Origin: Pristimantibacillus sp052113225 | GTDB taxonomy: Bacteria; Bacillota; Bacilli; Paenibacillales; Paenibacillaceae | Length of the DNA stretch: 64,000 nucleotides | Reading direction: 5' to 3' | Assembly: GCF_052113225.1 (NCBI RefSeq) | Contig: NZ_JBFRCT010000005.1 | Coordinates: 310,001-374,000, forward strand | Part shown: positions 41,874 through 50,823 of the stretch, one piece after another | Numbering within the stretch: position 1 is the stretch's first letter | Layout of the letters: each line of letters begins with the position of its first letter | Program-made: the position numbers and the translations under genes | Notes under the pieces: generated by a model | Told to the model about the DNA's origin: nothing | What the model saw: the letters and a program-made list of their open reading frames with translations, nothing else | The model's database searches: none

Positions 41874-42419
41874 ATGCGTTTGTTGAAATGGTTTGTCGTT
41901 ATTATTGTGCTGTTTGCTCTCATCCTTGCGGGGGCAGGTCTCTGGCTGAAATCTTACGTCGCTCCTTCGGAGAAGCTTGATCTGGCTTATACTCAGGTAT
42001 CGATTAAGGATAAGGCGATCGAGATGGTGCAGAAGCTCAAGCCAGAAATTGTGCTGTCGGAAGCCGACGTGAACAATCTGATCAAGGGCCAATTACAAGT
42101 TGGTCATTCGGATACGCTGCCTCCGGATATGACGCTGGATGGTGCACGTTTTGAGCTCAGTGGCAACAAGCTGCTTGCCCATTTGAATATGACTTATCGC
42201 AATATCCTGCCGCTTGGGATGCTTGCTACCTATAAAATGACATGGCAGTCTCCAAATCTTATTCTCGAGCCCCAATCTCTTACTGTCAAAGACTATGACC
42301 TTGGGCGGGAACGATTAGATAGAATTGTGGTCCCGATTGAGCTGCCGAGTATTATAACGGTTCGGGATATGCAGTTTTTAGACGATCAGATGATCATCAA
42401 ACTTCAGCTCCATTTGTAA
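41874..42419 (+). CDS. DUF2140 (YpmS-like) membrane-anchored protein
   Basis: 181 residues: one N-terminal helix (WFVVIIVLFALILAGAGLWL, residues 6-25) and an extracytoplasmic beta-rich domain containing SEADVNNLIKGQL and LNMTYRNILPLGML. This matches the DUF2140/YpmS family, of unknown function, found across Bacillales. AAAAGGAGG lies 8 bases before the ATG. A terminator follows. Confidence 0.8.
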   Translation: MRLLKWFVVIIVLFALILAGAGLWLKSYVAPSEKLDLAYTQVSIKDKAIEMVQKLKPEIVLSEADVNNLIKGQLQVGHSDTLPPDMTLDGARFELSGNKLLAHLNMTYRNILPLGMLATYKMTWQSPNLILEPQSLTVKDYDLGRERLDRIVVPIELPSIITVRDMQFLDDQMIIKLQLHL

Positions 42420-42455
42420 ATAACCTTTGCTTAAGCGGCGAAGGTTATTATTTTA
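42417..42455 (+). terminator. terminator after the YpmS-like gene
   Basis: AATAACCTTTGC and GCGAAGGTTATT pair, followed by ATTTT. Confidence 0.75.
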
Positions 42456-42479
42456 CATATAGAATGCATAATACTCATA

Positions 42480-42508
42480 TTGAACTTGTCAGAATTTATT
42501 CATATAAT
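42480..42508 (+). promoter_or_regulatory. sigma-A promoter of the first LacI-type regulator
   Basis: TTGAAC (42480-42485), 17 bases, TATAAT (42503-42508). A dyad centred on AACGTT (42517-42522, within GTAAAAACGTTACAG) lies just downstream, where a LacI-type repressor would block transcription. Confidence 0.7.
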
Positions 42509-42540
42509 TTAGTAAAAACGTTACAGTAAGGGAATATAAC

Positions 42541-43551
42541 GTGGACAAAAAAATAGTGGATGTAGCGAAACGGGCAGGCGTATCTGCCGCTACCGTATCG
42601 CGTGTGCTGAATGAGAGCAGTCTTGTATCGGAGAAAACGAAAGTAAAGGTGCTCAAAGCTATTGAGGAGATGGACTATCATCCTAATGCGGCGGCCAAGC
42701 ATCTGCGTTCCCAAAAGACGATGACACTGGGTATTATCGTACCTGATATTAACGTGTCTTATTTCTCTGAGATTATTAAAGGTATTGAGAACAAAGCTTA
42801 TGCTCATAAATACAAAGTACTTATTTGTGACTCGGATAATCAGATCGAGAAGGAAATGGAGTATTTGGATCTGCTGCCGGACCGTACTGTCGACGGTATG
42901 GTTCTTGTTACACCGCGAGTAAGTGATGATACGATCCAGGAGTATGTAAAGAAGGGGTATGTCATTGGCGTCGTTGGTCGAGCAGTCGTACACGATGAAA
43001 TACTAAGCTGCAAGACAGATAACGTTAAGTTCTCGACTGAGGCGGTAAGTCATTTGGTCAAGCAGGGACATCAGCAGATCGCCTACATTGGCGGCTATTC
43101 CGATTCGCTTGAGAACTATGAGCGGATGGAAGGGTATATGAAGGCGCTTAAGGATGGGAAGATTCCGTTCCTGCCTTCCTTAATTGATAACGGTGACTTC
43201 GAGGAGACAGGCGGTTATCAGGCGTTCTGTCGATTAAGAGAGCGAAACCAATCGTTCACTGCGGTCTATGCAGCTAATGATGAGATGGCGCTTGGCGTTT
43301 ATCGCGCTTGCCGGGAAAAAGGCATTTGCATTCCGGAAGACATGGCTGTCGTTGGCGTCGATAATAACCGGATTACGGAATACCTGCTGCCCGCTCTCAG
43401 TACCGTCGAGCAGCCGAAATACGAGATGGGTTCCCATTTGACGGAGATGCTAATCAATCAGATGCACGGCAATGATAACAGTCCGCAGAAGAAGCATGTG
43501 ATTCATTCTAAGCTAATCATTCGGGAATCATCTAGTTACATGCGTGAGTAA
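42541..43551 (+). CDS. LacI-family regulator, paralogue 1
   Basis: 336 residues: N-terminal helix-turn-helix IVDVAKRAGVSAATVSRVLN with hinge helix NAAAKHLRSQ, then a periplasmic-binding-like effector domain (LGIIVPDINVSYFSEIIKGI, AVYAANDEMALGVYRACREK, AVVGVDNNRITEYLLPALST). GTG at 42541 follows TAAGGGAA. It has a strong sigma-A promoter. The second regulator at 44149 is a close paralogue, and the transport/hydrolase operon lies beyond it. The effector is inferred to be a sugar from the same glycan. Confidence 0.9.
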   Translation: MDKKIVDVAKRAGVSAATVSRVLNESSLVSEKTKVKVLKAIEEMDYHPNAAAKHLRSQKTMTLGIIVPDINVSYFSEIIKGIENKAYAHKYKVLICDSDNQIEKEMEYLDLLPDRTVDGMVLVTPRVSDDTIQEYVKKGYVIGVVGRAVVHDEILSCKTDNVKFSTEAVSHLVKQGHQQIAYIGGYSDSLENYERMEGYMKALKDGKIPFLPSLIDNGDFEETGGYQAFCRLRERNQSFTAVYAANDEMALGVYRACREKGICIPEDMAVVGVDNNRITEYLLPALSTVEQPKYEMGSHLTEMLINQMHGNDNSPQKKHVIHSKLIIRESSSYMRE

Positions 43552-43576
43552 AGGTTAATAGCTTACTGCTACAGAA

Positions 43577-43605
43577 AGAGGGCTGCCGATGGCAGTCCTT
43601 TTTCT
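43577..43605 (+). terminator. terminator after LacI paralogue 1
   Basis: AGGGCTGCC and GGCAGTCCT pair around GAT and are followed by TTTTCTCTTTTT. Confidence 0.8.
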
Positions 43606-43643
43606 CTTTTTCTATCGGTCTATTGTCTACGGTTTCGTGCTAT

Positions 43644-43823
43644 GTTGGATTATGTGCAGTGAAATTCGCTCAAGGGTGGCAGAACCTTCTCTACATTGGA
43701 TTTGATCCAGTAGAAATTGTACATGAAGGCTCAAACCGCGGGTTGAAGGATCATTCCGCTGTATGAAATCCAATCTAAGGGCTCCGCTAAGCGGCTATTG
43801 CGAAATGGAGTGGATGAAATCCA
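43644..43823. repeat. four-site GTTGGAT..ATCCAAC palindrome element
   Basis: Degenerate copies of the 4771-array palindrome have centres near 43652 (left arm only clear), 43703, 43766 and 43817; gaps are 51, 63 and 51. Sites 1-2 carry the TTC orientation, 3-4 the GAA orientation. This is the same layout as the first four sites of the 312-bp unit. Confidence 0.75.
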
Positions 43824-43951
43824 ATATAGAGCGGGGAAGTCCTAAGCTTATTGAATAAAATGCAGTGAAATGATGTACAGCATGTAATCTATCATTTTGC
43901 CGCTAACTTTTACTTGTTTACTGTGATTTATGCTCCAATTTGCTTTAACAA

Positions 43952-43965
43952 TGAGAACGATTTCA
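43952..43965 (+). promoter_or_regulatory. operator-like site upstream of LacI paralogue 2
   Basis: TGAGAACGATTTCA matches the palindrome at 44084 in 12 of 14 positions and lies 132 bp upstream, suitable for a DNA loop. Confidence 0.4.
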
Positions 43966-44082
43966 CAAACATGACGTGCGGTAACGCATCACAACGCAGG
44001 GCTATTGGCCCTGAAAACACTTGGTACTATGCGGTTTTCAGGATTTTTCCGAAAAATATCGGACAATCTCTGAAATAAATGA

Positions 44083-44111
44083 TTGAAATCGATTTCAGTC
44101 CATGCTAATAT
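44083..44111 (+). promoter_or_regulatory. promoter of LacI paralogue 2 with overlapping operator/cre-like palindrome
   Basis: TTGAAA (44083-44088), 17 bases, TAATAT (44106-44111). The perfect palindrome TGAAATCGATTTCA (44084-44097) covers the -35 box and spacer. It also satisfies the Bacillus cre consensus TGNAANCGNWNNCA, so CcpA or the LacI-type product itself could bind. Confidence 0.7.
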
Positions 44112-44148
44112 CGGTGTATATAAGTCAGGCAAAAAGAAAGTGATGTAA

Positions 44149-45192
44149 ATGAATGATAGCAAGATCATTGACGTAGCAAATCGAGCGAAAGTATCCGTAG
44201 CAACAGTATCAAGAGTGCTGAATCGAAGCGAATTGGTTAGTGAGAAGACGAAGAAGCGGGTGATTGAAGCTATTCAGGAGATGAACTACACTCCGAATGC
44301 GATGGCCAAGAACCTGCGGTCCAAGAAGACAATGAAGATTGGCGTCGTCGTCTCCGACATTGAAGTTTCTTATTTCGCTGAGATTATTAAAGGCATCGAG
44401 AATATGGCGAATTCTCTCGACTATAACGTCATCATCTGCGATGCACAGAACAAGAAGCAGAAGGAACTCGAGTATGTTTCGCTGCTGCAGAACCGCACCG
44501 TGGACGGTATGATCTTCGTTACCCCCGAGATGACAAACAAAGAAATCATCGGGCTGGTGGAGGATGGCTACAGTGTTGGCGTGATCGGGAGGAATATCGA
44601 GCATGAACTAATCCCATGCGCGTTTACGGATAACGTGAAGCTGGCAAGGGAAGTTGTGAATCATCTGATTGAGCAGGGACATGAGAAGATCGCGTTCCTT
44701 AGCGGATATGCAGATGCGATTGACAGCTACGAACGTCTTGAAGGGTATATGAAAGCGCTTCGAGATGCAGGAATGCCTTTTGTACCTGATCTTATCGACA
44801 ATGGAGATTTTAATGAAGATGGCGGCTACGTCAGTTTTATGAGGCTGCGCGAGAAGAATGCAGACTTTACGGCAATCTTTACGGCTAACGATGAGATGGC
44901 ATTAGGCGTGTATAAAGCATGCAAGCAGTTATCGATTCAGGTGCCGCAGCATTTGGCCATCGTAGGTGTCGATAATATTAGGCTCACGAAATACATTACG
45001 CCGCGTCTGAGCACAGTTGATCAGCCGAAATACACAATGGGAGCTCTGCTCACAGAGAAGCTTATTGATCAGATGAACAACAATGTGTTTAAGGACAAAC
45101 GGATTTTCAAAGTTGAATCCAAGCTGCTCATTCGGGAATCCTCGGTCTTTAATCGCATCCGTACGAATGACGATCAAGAAGCAACGAAGTAA
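44149..45192 (+). CDS. LacI-family regulator, paralogue 2
   Basis: 347 residues with helix-turn-helix IIDVANRAKVSVATVSRVLN, hinge NAMAKNLRSK and an effector domain matching paralogue 1 over its length (VSYFAEIIKGIEN, RTVDGMIFVTPEM, YERLEGYMKALRD). It lies directly upstream of the permease gene (70-bp gap) and its promoter carries a repressor-type palindrome; a 12/14 match to it lies in the gap before the permease. It is therefore the likely local regulator of the operon. The ribosome site (GAAAGTGATG) is weak. Confidence 0.9.
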   Translation: MNDSKIIDVANRAKVSVATVSRVLNRSELVSEKTKKRVIEAIQEMNYTPNAMAKNLRSKKTMKIGVVVSDIEVSYFAEIIKGIENMANSLDYNVIICDAQNKKQKELEYVSLLQNRTVDGMIFVTPEMTNKEIIGLVEDGYSVGVIGRNIEHELIPCAFTDNVKLAREVVNHLIEQGHEKIAFLSGYADAIDSYERLEGYMKALRDAGMPFVPDLIDNGDFNEDGGYVSFMRLREKNADFTAIFTANDEMALGVYKACKQLSIQVPQHLAIVGVDNIRLTKYITPRLSTVDQPKYTMGALLTEKLIDQMNNNVFKDKRIFKVESKLLIRESSVFNRIRTNDDQEATK

Positions 45193-45211
45193 CTATTTTC
45201 ATGAGGTAAAA

Positions 45212-45225
45212 AGAAATCGATTACA
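45212..45225 (+). promoter_or_regulatory. operator-like site in the gap before the permease operon
   Basis: AGAAATCGATTACA matches the 44084 palindrome at 12 of 14 positions. Located between regulator 2 and the ABC operon, it could control readthrough or an internal promoter. Confidence 0.4.
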
Positions 45226-45262
45226 TTTTCAGTTTATTTTGATGTCACGGAGGAATGTCGGT

Positions 45263-46174
45263 ATGAAAGGTTTTTTCCAGGAGCTCGTCCGGAATAAGAT
45301 TTTGTTCCTTATGATTGCGCCTGCCTTGTTATTCTTCGTAGTCTTCTCCTACGCTCCGATGGTTGGCGTGTATTACGCCTTCACCCGGTTCAGCTTTGAT
45401 GGAGGATTGTTCGGAGGCGAATTCATTGGTCTCAAAAACTTCGAGTTTCTATTCAACTCAGGCGTACTGTGGAACCTGACGAAGAATACGGTGCTCTACA
45501 ATATTGCCTTCATTATCATCAGTAACGTTCTGCAGCTAGCTTGTGCAATCTTCCTTGCCGAACTTCCGGGCAAATGGTTCAAGAAATCAACGCAATCCAT
45601 TATGTTCCTGCCGTTCTTCGTATCTTTCGTACTAGTAGGGGCTTTCGTATTTAACCTCTTCTCGAACAGCGGTGTAATCAATACGATGCTGACGTCGATG
45701 GGGCTTCAAACGTATGACTTCTACATGCACACGGCACCTTGGAAATACATTATCGTCTTCTTCCATGTGTGGAAGGGACTTGGCTACGGTACAGTCATCT
45801 ATCTGGCAGCGATTATGAGTGTCAGCGATGAATACCATGAAGCAGCTAAAATTGATGGCGCGAACATTTTTAAGCGCATCCAACATATTACGATTCCGCT
45901 GCTAATTCCGACATTCATCCTGCTCATCCTGCTTAGCTTGGGCGGTATCCTGAAAGGACAGTTCGACCTGTTCTATCAAATTATCGGTAACAACGGTATG
46001 CTCTACAACTCAACGGACATTATCGATACGTACGTATATCGTTCACTCGCGGTTAACTTCGATATCGGTATGGGTACTGCAGCTGGCCTTTATCAATCAC
46101 TCTTTGGGTTCGTGTTAATTCTTGTGGTTAACTATATTATTCGGAAAGTGCAGAAGGACTACGCACTGTTCTAG
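45263..46174 (+). CDS. ABC sugar importer permease, LplB type (second system)
   Basis: 303 residues, six helices; the first is ILFLMIAPALLFFVVFSYAP (about 12-31). EAA loop: HEAAKIDGANIFKRIQHITIP near 192-212. The family's GLYQSLFGFVLILVVNYI ending is present. ATG at 45263 lies 9 bases after GGAGG; earlier in-frame starts run back into the regulator gene and are rejected. First structural gene of the glycan operon. Confidence 0.9.
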   Translation: MKGFFQELVRNKILFLMIAPALLFFVVFSYAPMVGVYYAFTRFSFDGGLFGGEFIGLKNFEFLFNSGVLWNLTKNTVLYNIAFIIISNVLQLACAIFLAELPGKWFKKSTQSIMFLPFFVSFVLVGAFVFNLFSNSGVINTMLTSMGLQTYDFYMHTAPWKYIIVFFHVWKGLGYGTVIYLAAIMSVSDEYHEAAKIDGANIFKRIQHITIPLLIPTFILLILLSLGGILKGQFDLFYQIIGNNGMLYNSTDIIDTYVYRSLAVNFDIGMGTAAGLYQSLFGFVLILVVNYIIRKVQKDYALF

Positions 46175-46190
46175 AAGGGGGATCGACATA

Positions 46191-47072
46191 ATGAAAATGG
46201 AAAAAGCAACAGTCGTCTTTAATATCATTGGTTACGTGTTGATTACCATCTTGACAGTGCTGTGCCTGCTGCCATTCGTTCTGATTGTCTCCGGCTCTTT
46301 TACGCCGGAGATAGAGATTGTGAAAGCGGGCTTTAAGCTGATACCGGAAACATTCTCTCTGGATGCATATAAGGCAGCTTTCAGTAATCCTAAGCAAATC
46401 TTTGACGGCTACCGTGTCACGATTATGATCACTGTCATTGGTACCGTAGTAGGTTTGTTCCTGACTTCAATGGGCGGGTTCGTTCTTTCGCGCAAAGATT
46501 TCAAATATCGGGATCAGCTTTCATTCTTCATCTACTTCACGACGCTGTTCAGCGGTGGCCTTATTCCATGGTACATCCTGATTACGAAGCACTTGGATTT
46601 GAAGGATACTTATCTGGCACTTATTCTTCCGTCGCTCCTTAGCGCTTGGAACATTATCTTGATGAAGAACTTCATGAAATCGATACCGGATTCGATCGTT
46701 GAATCGGCCAAGATTGATGGAGCAGGCGAATTTACGATTTTCCTGAAGCTGATCCTTCCGCTTTCGGGCCCTGGTCTTGCCACAATCGGTTTGTTCATGT
46801 CTCTTGGTTATTGGAATGACTGGTTCCTGGCGAATCTGTTTATTACAAGTGAGTCGCATTACCCGCTGCAATTCCTGCTGTACAAAATCTTGGCAAGTGC
46901 TGCCGTTCTGAAGACGAACGTTGCAGGCAACTTGTCTCCGGACTTCCAACCACCGGCAGAGACGCTCAAGATGGCAGCAGCCGTTATCGCAACTGGTCCT
47001 ATCGTATTCTTGTATCCGTTCGTACAGCGGTTCTTTGTTAAGGGCCTCACGATCGGCGCGGTAAAAGGTTAG
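46191..47072 (+). CDS. ABC sugar importer permease, LplC/YtcP type (second system)
   Basis: 293 residues. First helix VVFNIIGYVLITILTVLCLL (residues 8-27). EAA loop: ESAKIDGAGEFTIFLKLILP near 178-197. C-terminus VKGLTIGAVKG. ATG at 46191 is preceded by AGAAGGGGG; start sites earlier in frame overlap the previous permease. The ATPase is missing here as in the first importer, so both probably use one shared ATPase encoded elsewhere. Confidence 0.9.
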   Translation: MKMEKATVVFNIIGYVLITILTVLCLLPFVLIVSGSFTPEIEIVKAGFKLIPETFSLDAYKAAFSNPKQIFDGYRVTIMITVIGTVVGLFLTSMGGFVLSRKDFKYRDQLSFFIYFTTLFSGGLIPWYILITKHLDLKDTYLALILPSLLSAWNIILMKNFMKSIPDSIVESAKIDGAGEFTIFLKLILPLSGPGLATIGLFMSLGYWNDWFLANLFITSESHYPLQFLLYKILASAAVLKTNVAGNLSPDFQPPAETLKMAAAVIATGPIVFLYPFVQRFFVKGLTIGAVKG

Positions 47073-47130
47073 TACCGGCTTTGAGCCGGCTGACATATAG
47101 GCGTACCAAATAAAAGGAGGAGTCATTACC

Positions 47131-48723
47131 ATGAAAAAGATAAAAACGATGGGCACGCTGCTCGTTTCGACAGCTGTGATGGCTAGCATGCTCGGAGCAT
47201 GTGGTTCCAACAATTCCAACAACACGAATGCAGGTTCAAACGCAGGTACAGAAGCAAGCGCAAACACAGGTTCCAACAAGGCTGATGCAAAAGCACCGGA
47301 TACTTCGAAAAAGGTCGAACTAGTCTGGTATCTGCTCGGCGATCCTGCAAAAGATCAAGCAAAGGTTACTGCTGAGCTTAACAAAATGCTCGAGAAAGAT
47401 CTGAACACAACGATTAAGCTGAACTTTACAACTTGGACAGACTGGCAGACGAAATACAACCTGCTTCTTGCTTCCGGAGAGAAAGTTGATATGCTCTTCG
47501 CTTCCTCGTGGGCGGATTTCTATAAATTCGCGAACCAAGGTGCGTTTATGCCTCTGAATGATCTCTTGCCAACTTACGCTCCTACGACTTGGAGCAGCGT
47601 ATCCGAGCAAGATTGGAAAGAAGCAACAGTTAACGATAAAATCTATGCCGTTCCAGCAACCTATCCAGAATATACACCGGATGGCCTTGTGTACCGTGAG
47701 GACTGGAGAGAAGAACTTGGTCTTCCTGAGATTAAAGACCTTGCTTCCATCGAGGCTTACCTCGAAGGCGTGAAGAAATCCAAGAACATAACGCCAATCA
47801 ATGGCAAAGCATACAACGAAATCTTTACCATGTTCAAATCTTATGAAGGCTTCCAACAAATCGGCGGCGACAGCGGCGTCATCGTATCGAAATCATATGA
47901 TACTCCTCGCGATATCGTAGCTTATCCATTCACTCCAGAGTTCGAGGAGTGGGCAAAAACAATGAAAACTTGGGCACAAAAAGGCTTCTGGAAATCCGAT
48001 ACGCTGTCGGACCAAAAAGAAGCTGGTGACGCAATTAAAACAGGTCAAGGCGCTGCATACTGGCGTAATGCTCCAGGCGCAGGCGGCTTCATTACAGGTC
48101 TGCAATCTTCGAACCCTGAAATTAAAATGGGCTACTTCCCGTTCAGCCGTTTCAAAAACCTGACAATGCCTACACTGTCGGTTAACAATGCAATGGCGAT
48201 TCCGAAAAGCGCACCAAATGCAGAACGTTCCCTGATGGTATTGGACAAACTGCGTAACGATCCGAAGTACTATGACCTGATCAACTACGGTCTTGAAGGT
48301 ACTCACTACTCGATGGACGCTGATGGCAAACACATCGTTACACCTCCTGCAGGCGTAGCTGCTAAAGGCTTTATCGGCTATGATATTGCAACTTGGGGCT
48401 TGCGTGTAGAGTCGATGGAACGTAAGAAACAAGCCGGCGGCTGGGAAGGTTTCGACGCTTTGCTGGAAGAGTTTAAATCGCAAAGCAAACCAAACATCTT
48501 CGCTCAAGTTATCATGGACTACAATCCGGTTAAATCGCAGCAAGCTGCTGTAAACTCGGTTATCCAGCAGTACGGCATGCCTCTGATGATGGGTCTTGTT
48601 CCGGACGTGGATAAGGCGATTGCGACTTACCGCAAACAGCTTGAAGCGGCTGGCGTGAATGAAGTACTGAAATATGTTCAAGAGCAAGCAAACGCTTCTT
48701 TTGATGCACAAGGAATAAAGTAA
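47131..48723 (+). CDS. extracellular solute-binding lipoprotein of the glycan importer
   Basis: 530 residues. Signal peptide with lipobox LGAC (Cys24), followed by an Asn/Ser/Gly-rich tether, then a large two-lobed binding domain starting KKVELVWYLLGDPAKDQAKV. The size is typical of LplA/YtcQ-type proteins for big oligosaccharides. AAAAGGAGG precedes the ATG by 9 bases. A hairpin with a T-tract at 48740-48801 follows, which would give more of this transcript than of the hydrolase genes. Confidence 0.92.
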   Translation: MKKIKTMGTLLVSTAVMASMLGACGSNNSNNTNAGSNAGTEASANTGSNKADAKAPDTSKKVELVWYLLGDPAKDQAKVTAELNKMLEKDLNTTIKLNFTTWTDWQTKYNLLLASGEKVDMLFASSWADFYKFANQGAFMPLNDLLPTYAPTTWSSVSEQDWKEATVNDKIYAVPATYPEYTPDGLVYREDWREELGLPEIKDLASIEAYLEGVKKSKNITPINGKAYNEIFTMFKSYEGFQQIGGDSGVIVSKSYDTPRDIVAYPFTPEFEEWAKTMKTWAQKGFWKSDTLSDQKEAGDAIKTGQGAAYWRNAPGAGGFITGLQSSNPEIKMGYFPFSRFKNLTMPTLSVNNAMAIPKSAPNAERSLMVLDKLRNDPKYYDLINYGLEGTHYSMDADGKHIVTPPAGVAAKGFIGYDIATWGLRVESMERKKQAGGWEGFDALLEEFKSQSKPNIFAQVIMDYNPVKSQQAAVNSVIQQYGMPLMMGLVPDVDKAIATYRKQLEAAGVNEVLKYVQEQANASFDAQGIK

Positions 48724-48739
48724 TAGGCTTTGCATGACC

Positions 48740-48801
48740 AAGGGGGATGTAAGTGACCTGTGCGCAGGGATAGAGTGCGCATTCGTCCTTCTCCCCCTTT
48801 T
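48740..48801 (+). terminator. intercistronic hairpin, probable attenuating terminator
   Basis: AAGGGGGA and TCCCCCTT form the outer stem and two copies of TGCGCA the inner stem, followed by TTTTGC. It lies between the binding-protein and GH2 genes of one operon. Confidence 0.6.
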
Positions 48802-48834
48802 GCTTTACAGAAAAATAGAGATAGGAGAGACATC

Positions 48835-50823
48835 ATGCTGAAAACAACTTTAACGTTAGAAACGATTAACGGCGTGAACATTCCGTTCCAGAATGGGATG
48901 CCTGTGCCTTCCTTTGAACCACAAACAAGAGCGAATATCGCTTTGAATGGGAAGTGGCTGAAACGCCGCCTGGCTATGGATCATGATTTCTCACTGGCAC
49001 CACGTAGTGCTGACTGGCTGGCTGAGCTTGAGAAGCGGGAAGGGGAGTATGTAGGCGAGGCTTCTACAGCGCAATGGCAGAAGCACGCCATCCCTTCACC
49101 GGAAAATGCATTGACTGGATTAGCGGAAGCGAATGCAGCGGAAACCTATGAAGATGGTGTCTGGTACCGCAGAACGTTCACGGTTGCGAGTAAAAATGAA
49201 GGATATGCCTACACGCTCAAGGCGCTTGGTATTAGCTATGTTGCAGATATTTGGCTGAATGGGCAATGGATCGGCAATCACGAGGGCGGATTTACTCCGT
49301 TTGCCTTCGATATTACAAACTTGCTCCGCGCAGATGATAACGAGATTCGGATTCGCGTTGATAACCCGCCATGGGGCAGCAGAGTCGATACCATTCCTGC
49401 AGTTGCTGGTACGGATTTCTTCAATTACACCGGTATTATTCATGATCTCTATATTGAAGTAACGCCTAGTGCTGCAATTGTTCGGGCAGATATTATCCCG
49501 CAGGACGTGCAAGGCAAGTTGGACGTGAAGGTTGTTCTGCATAACCGCGGCATTGATGCGGTAGAGGTTGGACTTGAAGGCAGTCTGCTGGAAGTGGACT
49601 CGGAAGCACCGAATTTCCTTGCTTCTCCGCTTGCTTCCACGTTAACTGGCGTGACGGCTGTTACGGACCAGCCCATGACAAGTGAAAGTGAACTGCTGCT
49701 TCAGCCGGGTGAGGTGAGGGTTGTACGGTTCGAAGTAACGGTACAGAATCCGAAGCTGTGGTCGGTATGGCAGCCGAATCTGTATGTTGCAACATTTACG
49801 CTGACGTCTGTTGGCACGGATCTGCTGGCACAGGATATTTTCAGCACCCAGTTCGGCATTCGGACGGTAGGTACGGATAAGACAAAAATTTTGCTGAATG
49901 AACAGTCCGTCTTTTTGGCTGGTATTGCCCGCCATGAAGAATGGCCGGATACAGGCCGGACAGCAGCTTGGAATCGGATCCGGGAAGACCTGGAACAGAT
50001 CAGAGCACTAAACGTCAATATGGTAAGAACGGGGCATTATCCGAACCATGTCTACACGTATTTGCTGCTGGACCGGATGGGACTGCTTGCGATGAGCGAA
50101 ATTCCGCTGTGGCAGTTCGAGACCGAGCATTACGAAGCACAAGCGGAGAAACGTCTCGCTGATCAAATGTGGCGGGAGATGGTGTTTTCCCAGTACAACC
50201 GCCCATCCGTTATCATGTGGAGTACGCAAAATGAATCGAAGGATGTCTGGCTGCGCCTCGCTTATAACGAGCGTCTTGTAGCGGATCTGAGAGAGAACTA
50301 CAACGATGGACGTCTGCTGACGCAAAGCTCGGCGGCCGATCAGCCAGGCCCACATGATCCGTCAATGGCACCACTTGATGTGGCGGCATGGACGATGTAC
50401 TTTGGTATTTTCCATGGCGGCACCTATTACGAAGGTACAAAGCAGTTCCTTGAAGAGGCTCATCGCCTTTTCCCTGACAAGCCGATTCTGAATACGGAAT
50501 TTGGGAACTGGTCCTCCGGTGGTAATGAAGGGGAGCAGGTCGTCACTTATGAAGAGACGATGCGAGCTTTGATGGAACAAGGGACGGTCAATGCAGAAGG
50601 GCACTTGAATCCGGATGGCTATGTAGCGGGGATCGACTTCTGGATTGTGTATGACTGGTATGTGAACCACAATAACTGGATCGACACTTTTGGCATTATT
50701 CATATGGACCGCAAGACCGAGAAGCCGGTAGCATTGCTTATCCGTCGAGATTATGGAATTATTACGCAGCATAACGGTGGTTTTGGCAAGCAAGCAGAGG
50801 GAGCAGTTAATGAAACGAATTAG
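48835..50823 (+). CDS. glycoside hydrolase family 2 (beta-galactosidase/beta-glucuronidase-like)
   Basis: Cytoplasmic retaining glycosidase of 662 residues. Domain order: N-terminal jelly-roll (YAYTLKALGISYVADIWLNG), two immunoglobulin-like parts, and a TIM barrel from about residue 345 (VFLAGIARHEEWPDTGR). Acid/base Glu467 is in STQNESKDVW; nucleophile Glu555 is in ILNTEFGNWSS. The Asn before the acid/base is the usual clan GH-A feature. ATG at 48835 follows ATAGGAGAG. Its last 14 bases overlap the following GH30 gene. The exact sugar is unknown; beta-galactoside or beta-glucuronide are the family's commonest. Confidence 0.88.
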   Translation: MLKTTLTLETINGVNIPFQNGMPVPSFEPQTRANIALNGKWLKRRLAMDHDFSLAPRSADWLAELEKREGEYVGEASTAQWQKHAIPSPENALTGLAEANAAETYEDGVWYRRTFTVASKNEGYAYTLKALGISYVADIWLNGQWIGNHEGGFTPFAFDITNLLRADDNEIRIRVDNPPWGSRVDTIPAVAGTDFFNYTGIIHDLYIEVTPSAAIVRADIIPQDVQGKLDVKVVLHNRGIDAVEVGLEGSLLEVDSEAPNFLASPLASTLTGVTAVTDQPMTSESELLLQPGEVRVVRFEVTVQNPKLWSVWQPNLYVATFTLTSVGTDLLAQDIFSTQFGIRTVGTDKTKILLNEQSVFLAGIARHEEWPDTGRTAAWNRIREDLEQIRALNVNMVRTGHYPNHVYTYLLLDRMGLLAMSEIPLWQFETEHYEAQAEKRLADQMWREMVFSQYNRPSVIMWSTQNESKDVWLRLAYNERLVADLRENYNDGRLLTQSSAADQPGPHDPSMAPLDVAAWTMYFGIFHGGTYYEGTKQFLEEAHRLFPDKPILNTEFGNWSSGGNEGEQVVTYEETMRALMEQGTVNAEGHLNPDGYVAGIDFWIVYDWYVNHNNWIDTFGIIHMDRKTEKPVALLIRRDYGIITQHNGGFGKQAEGAVNETN

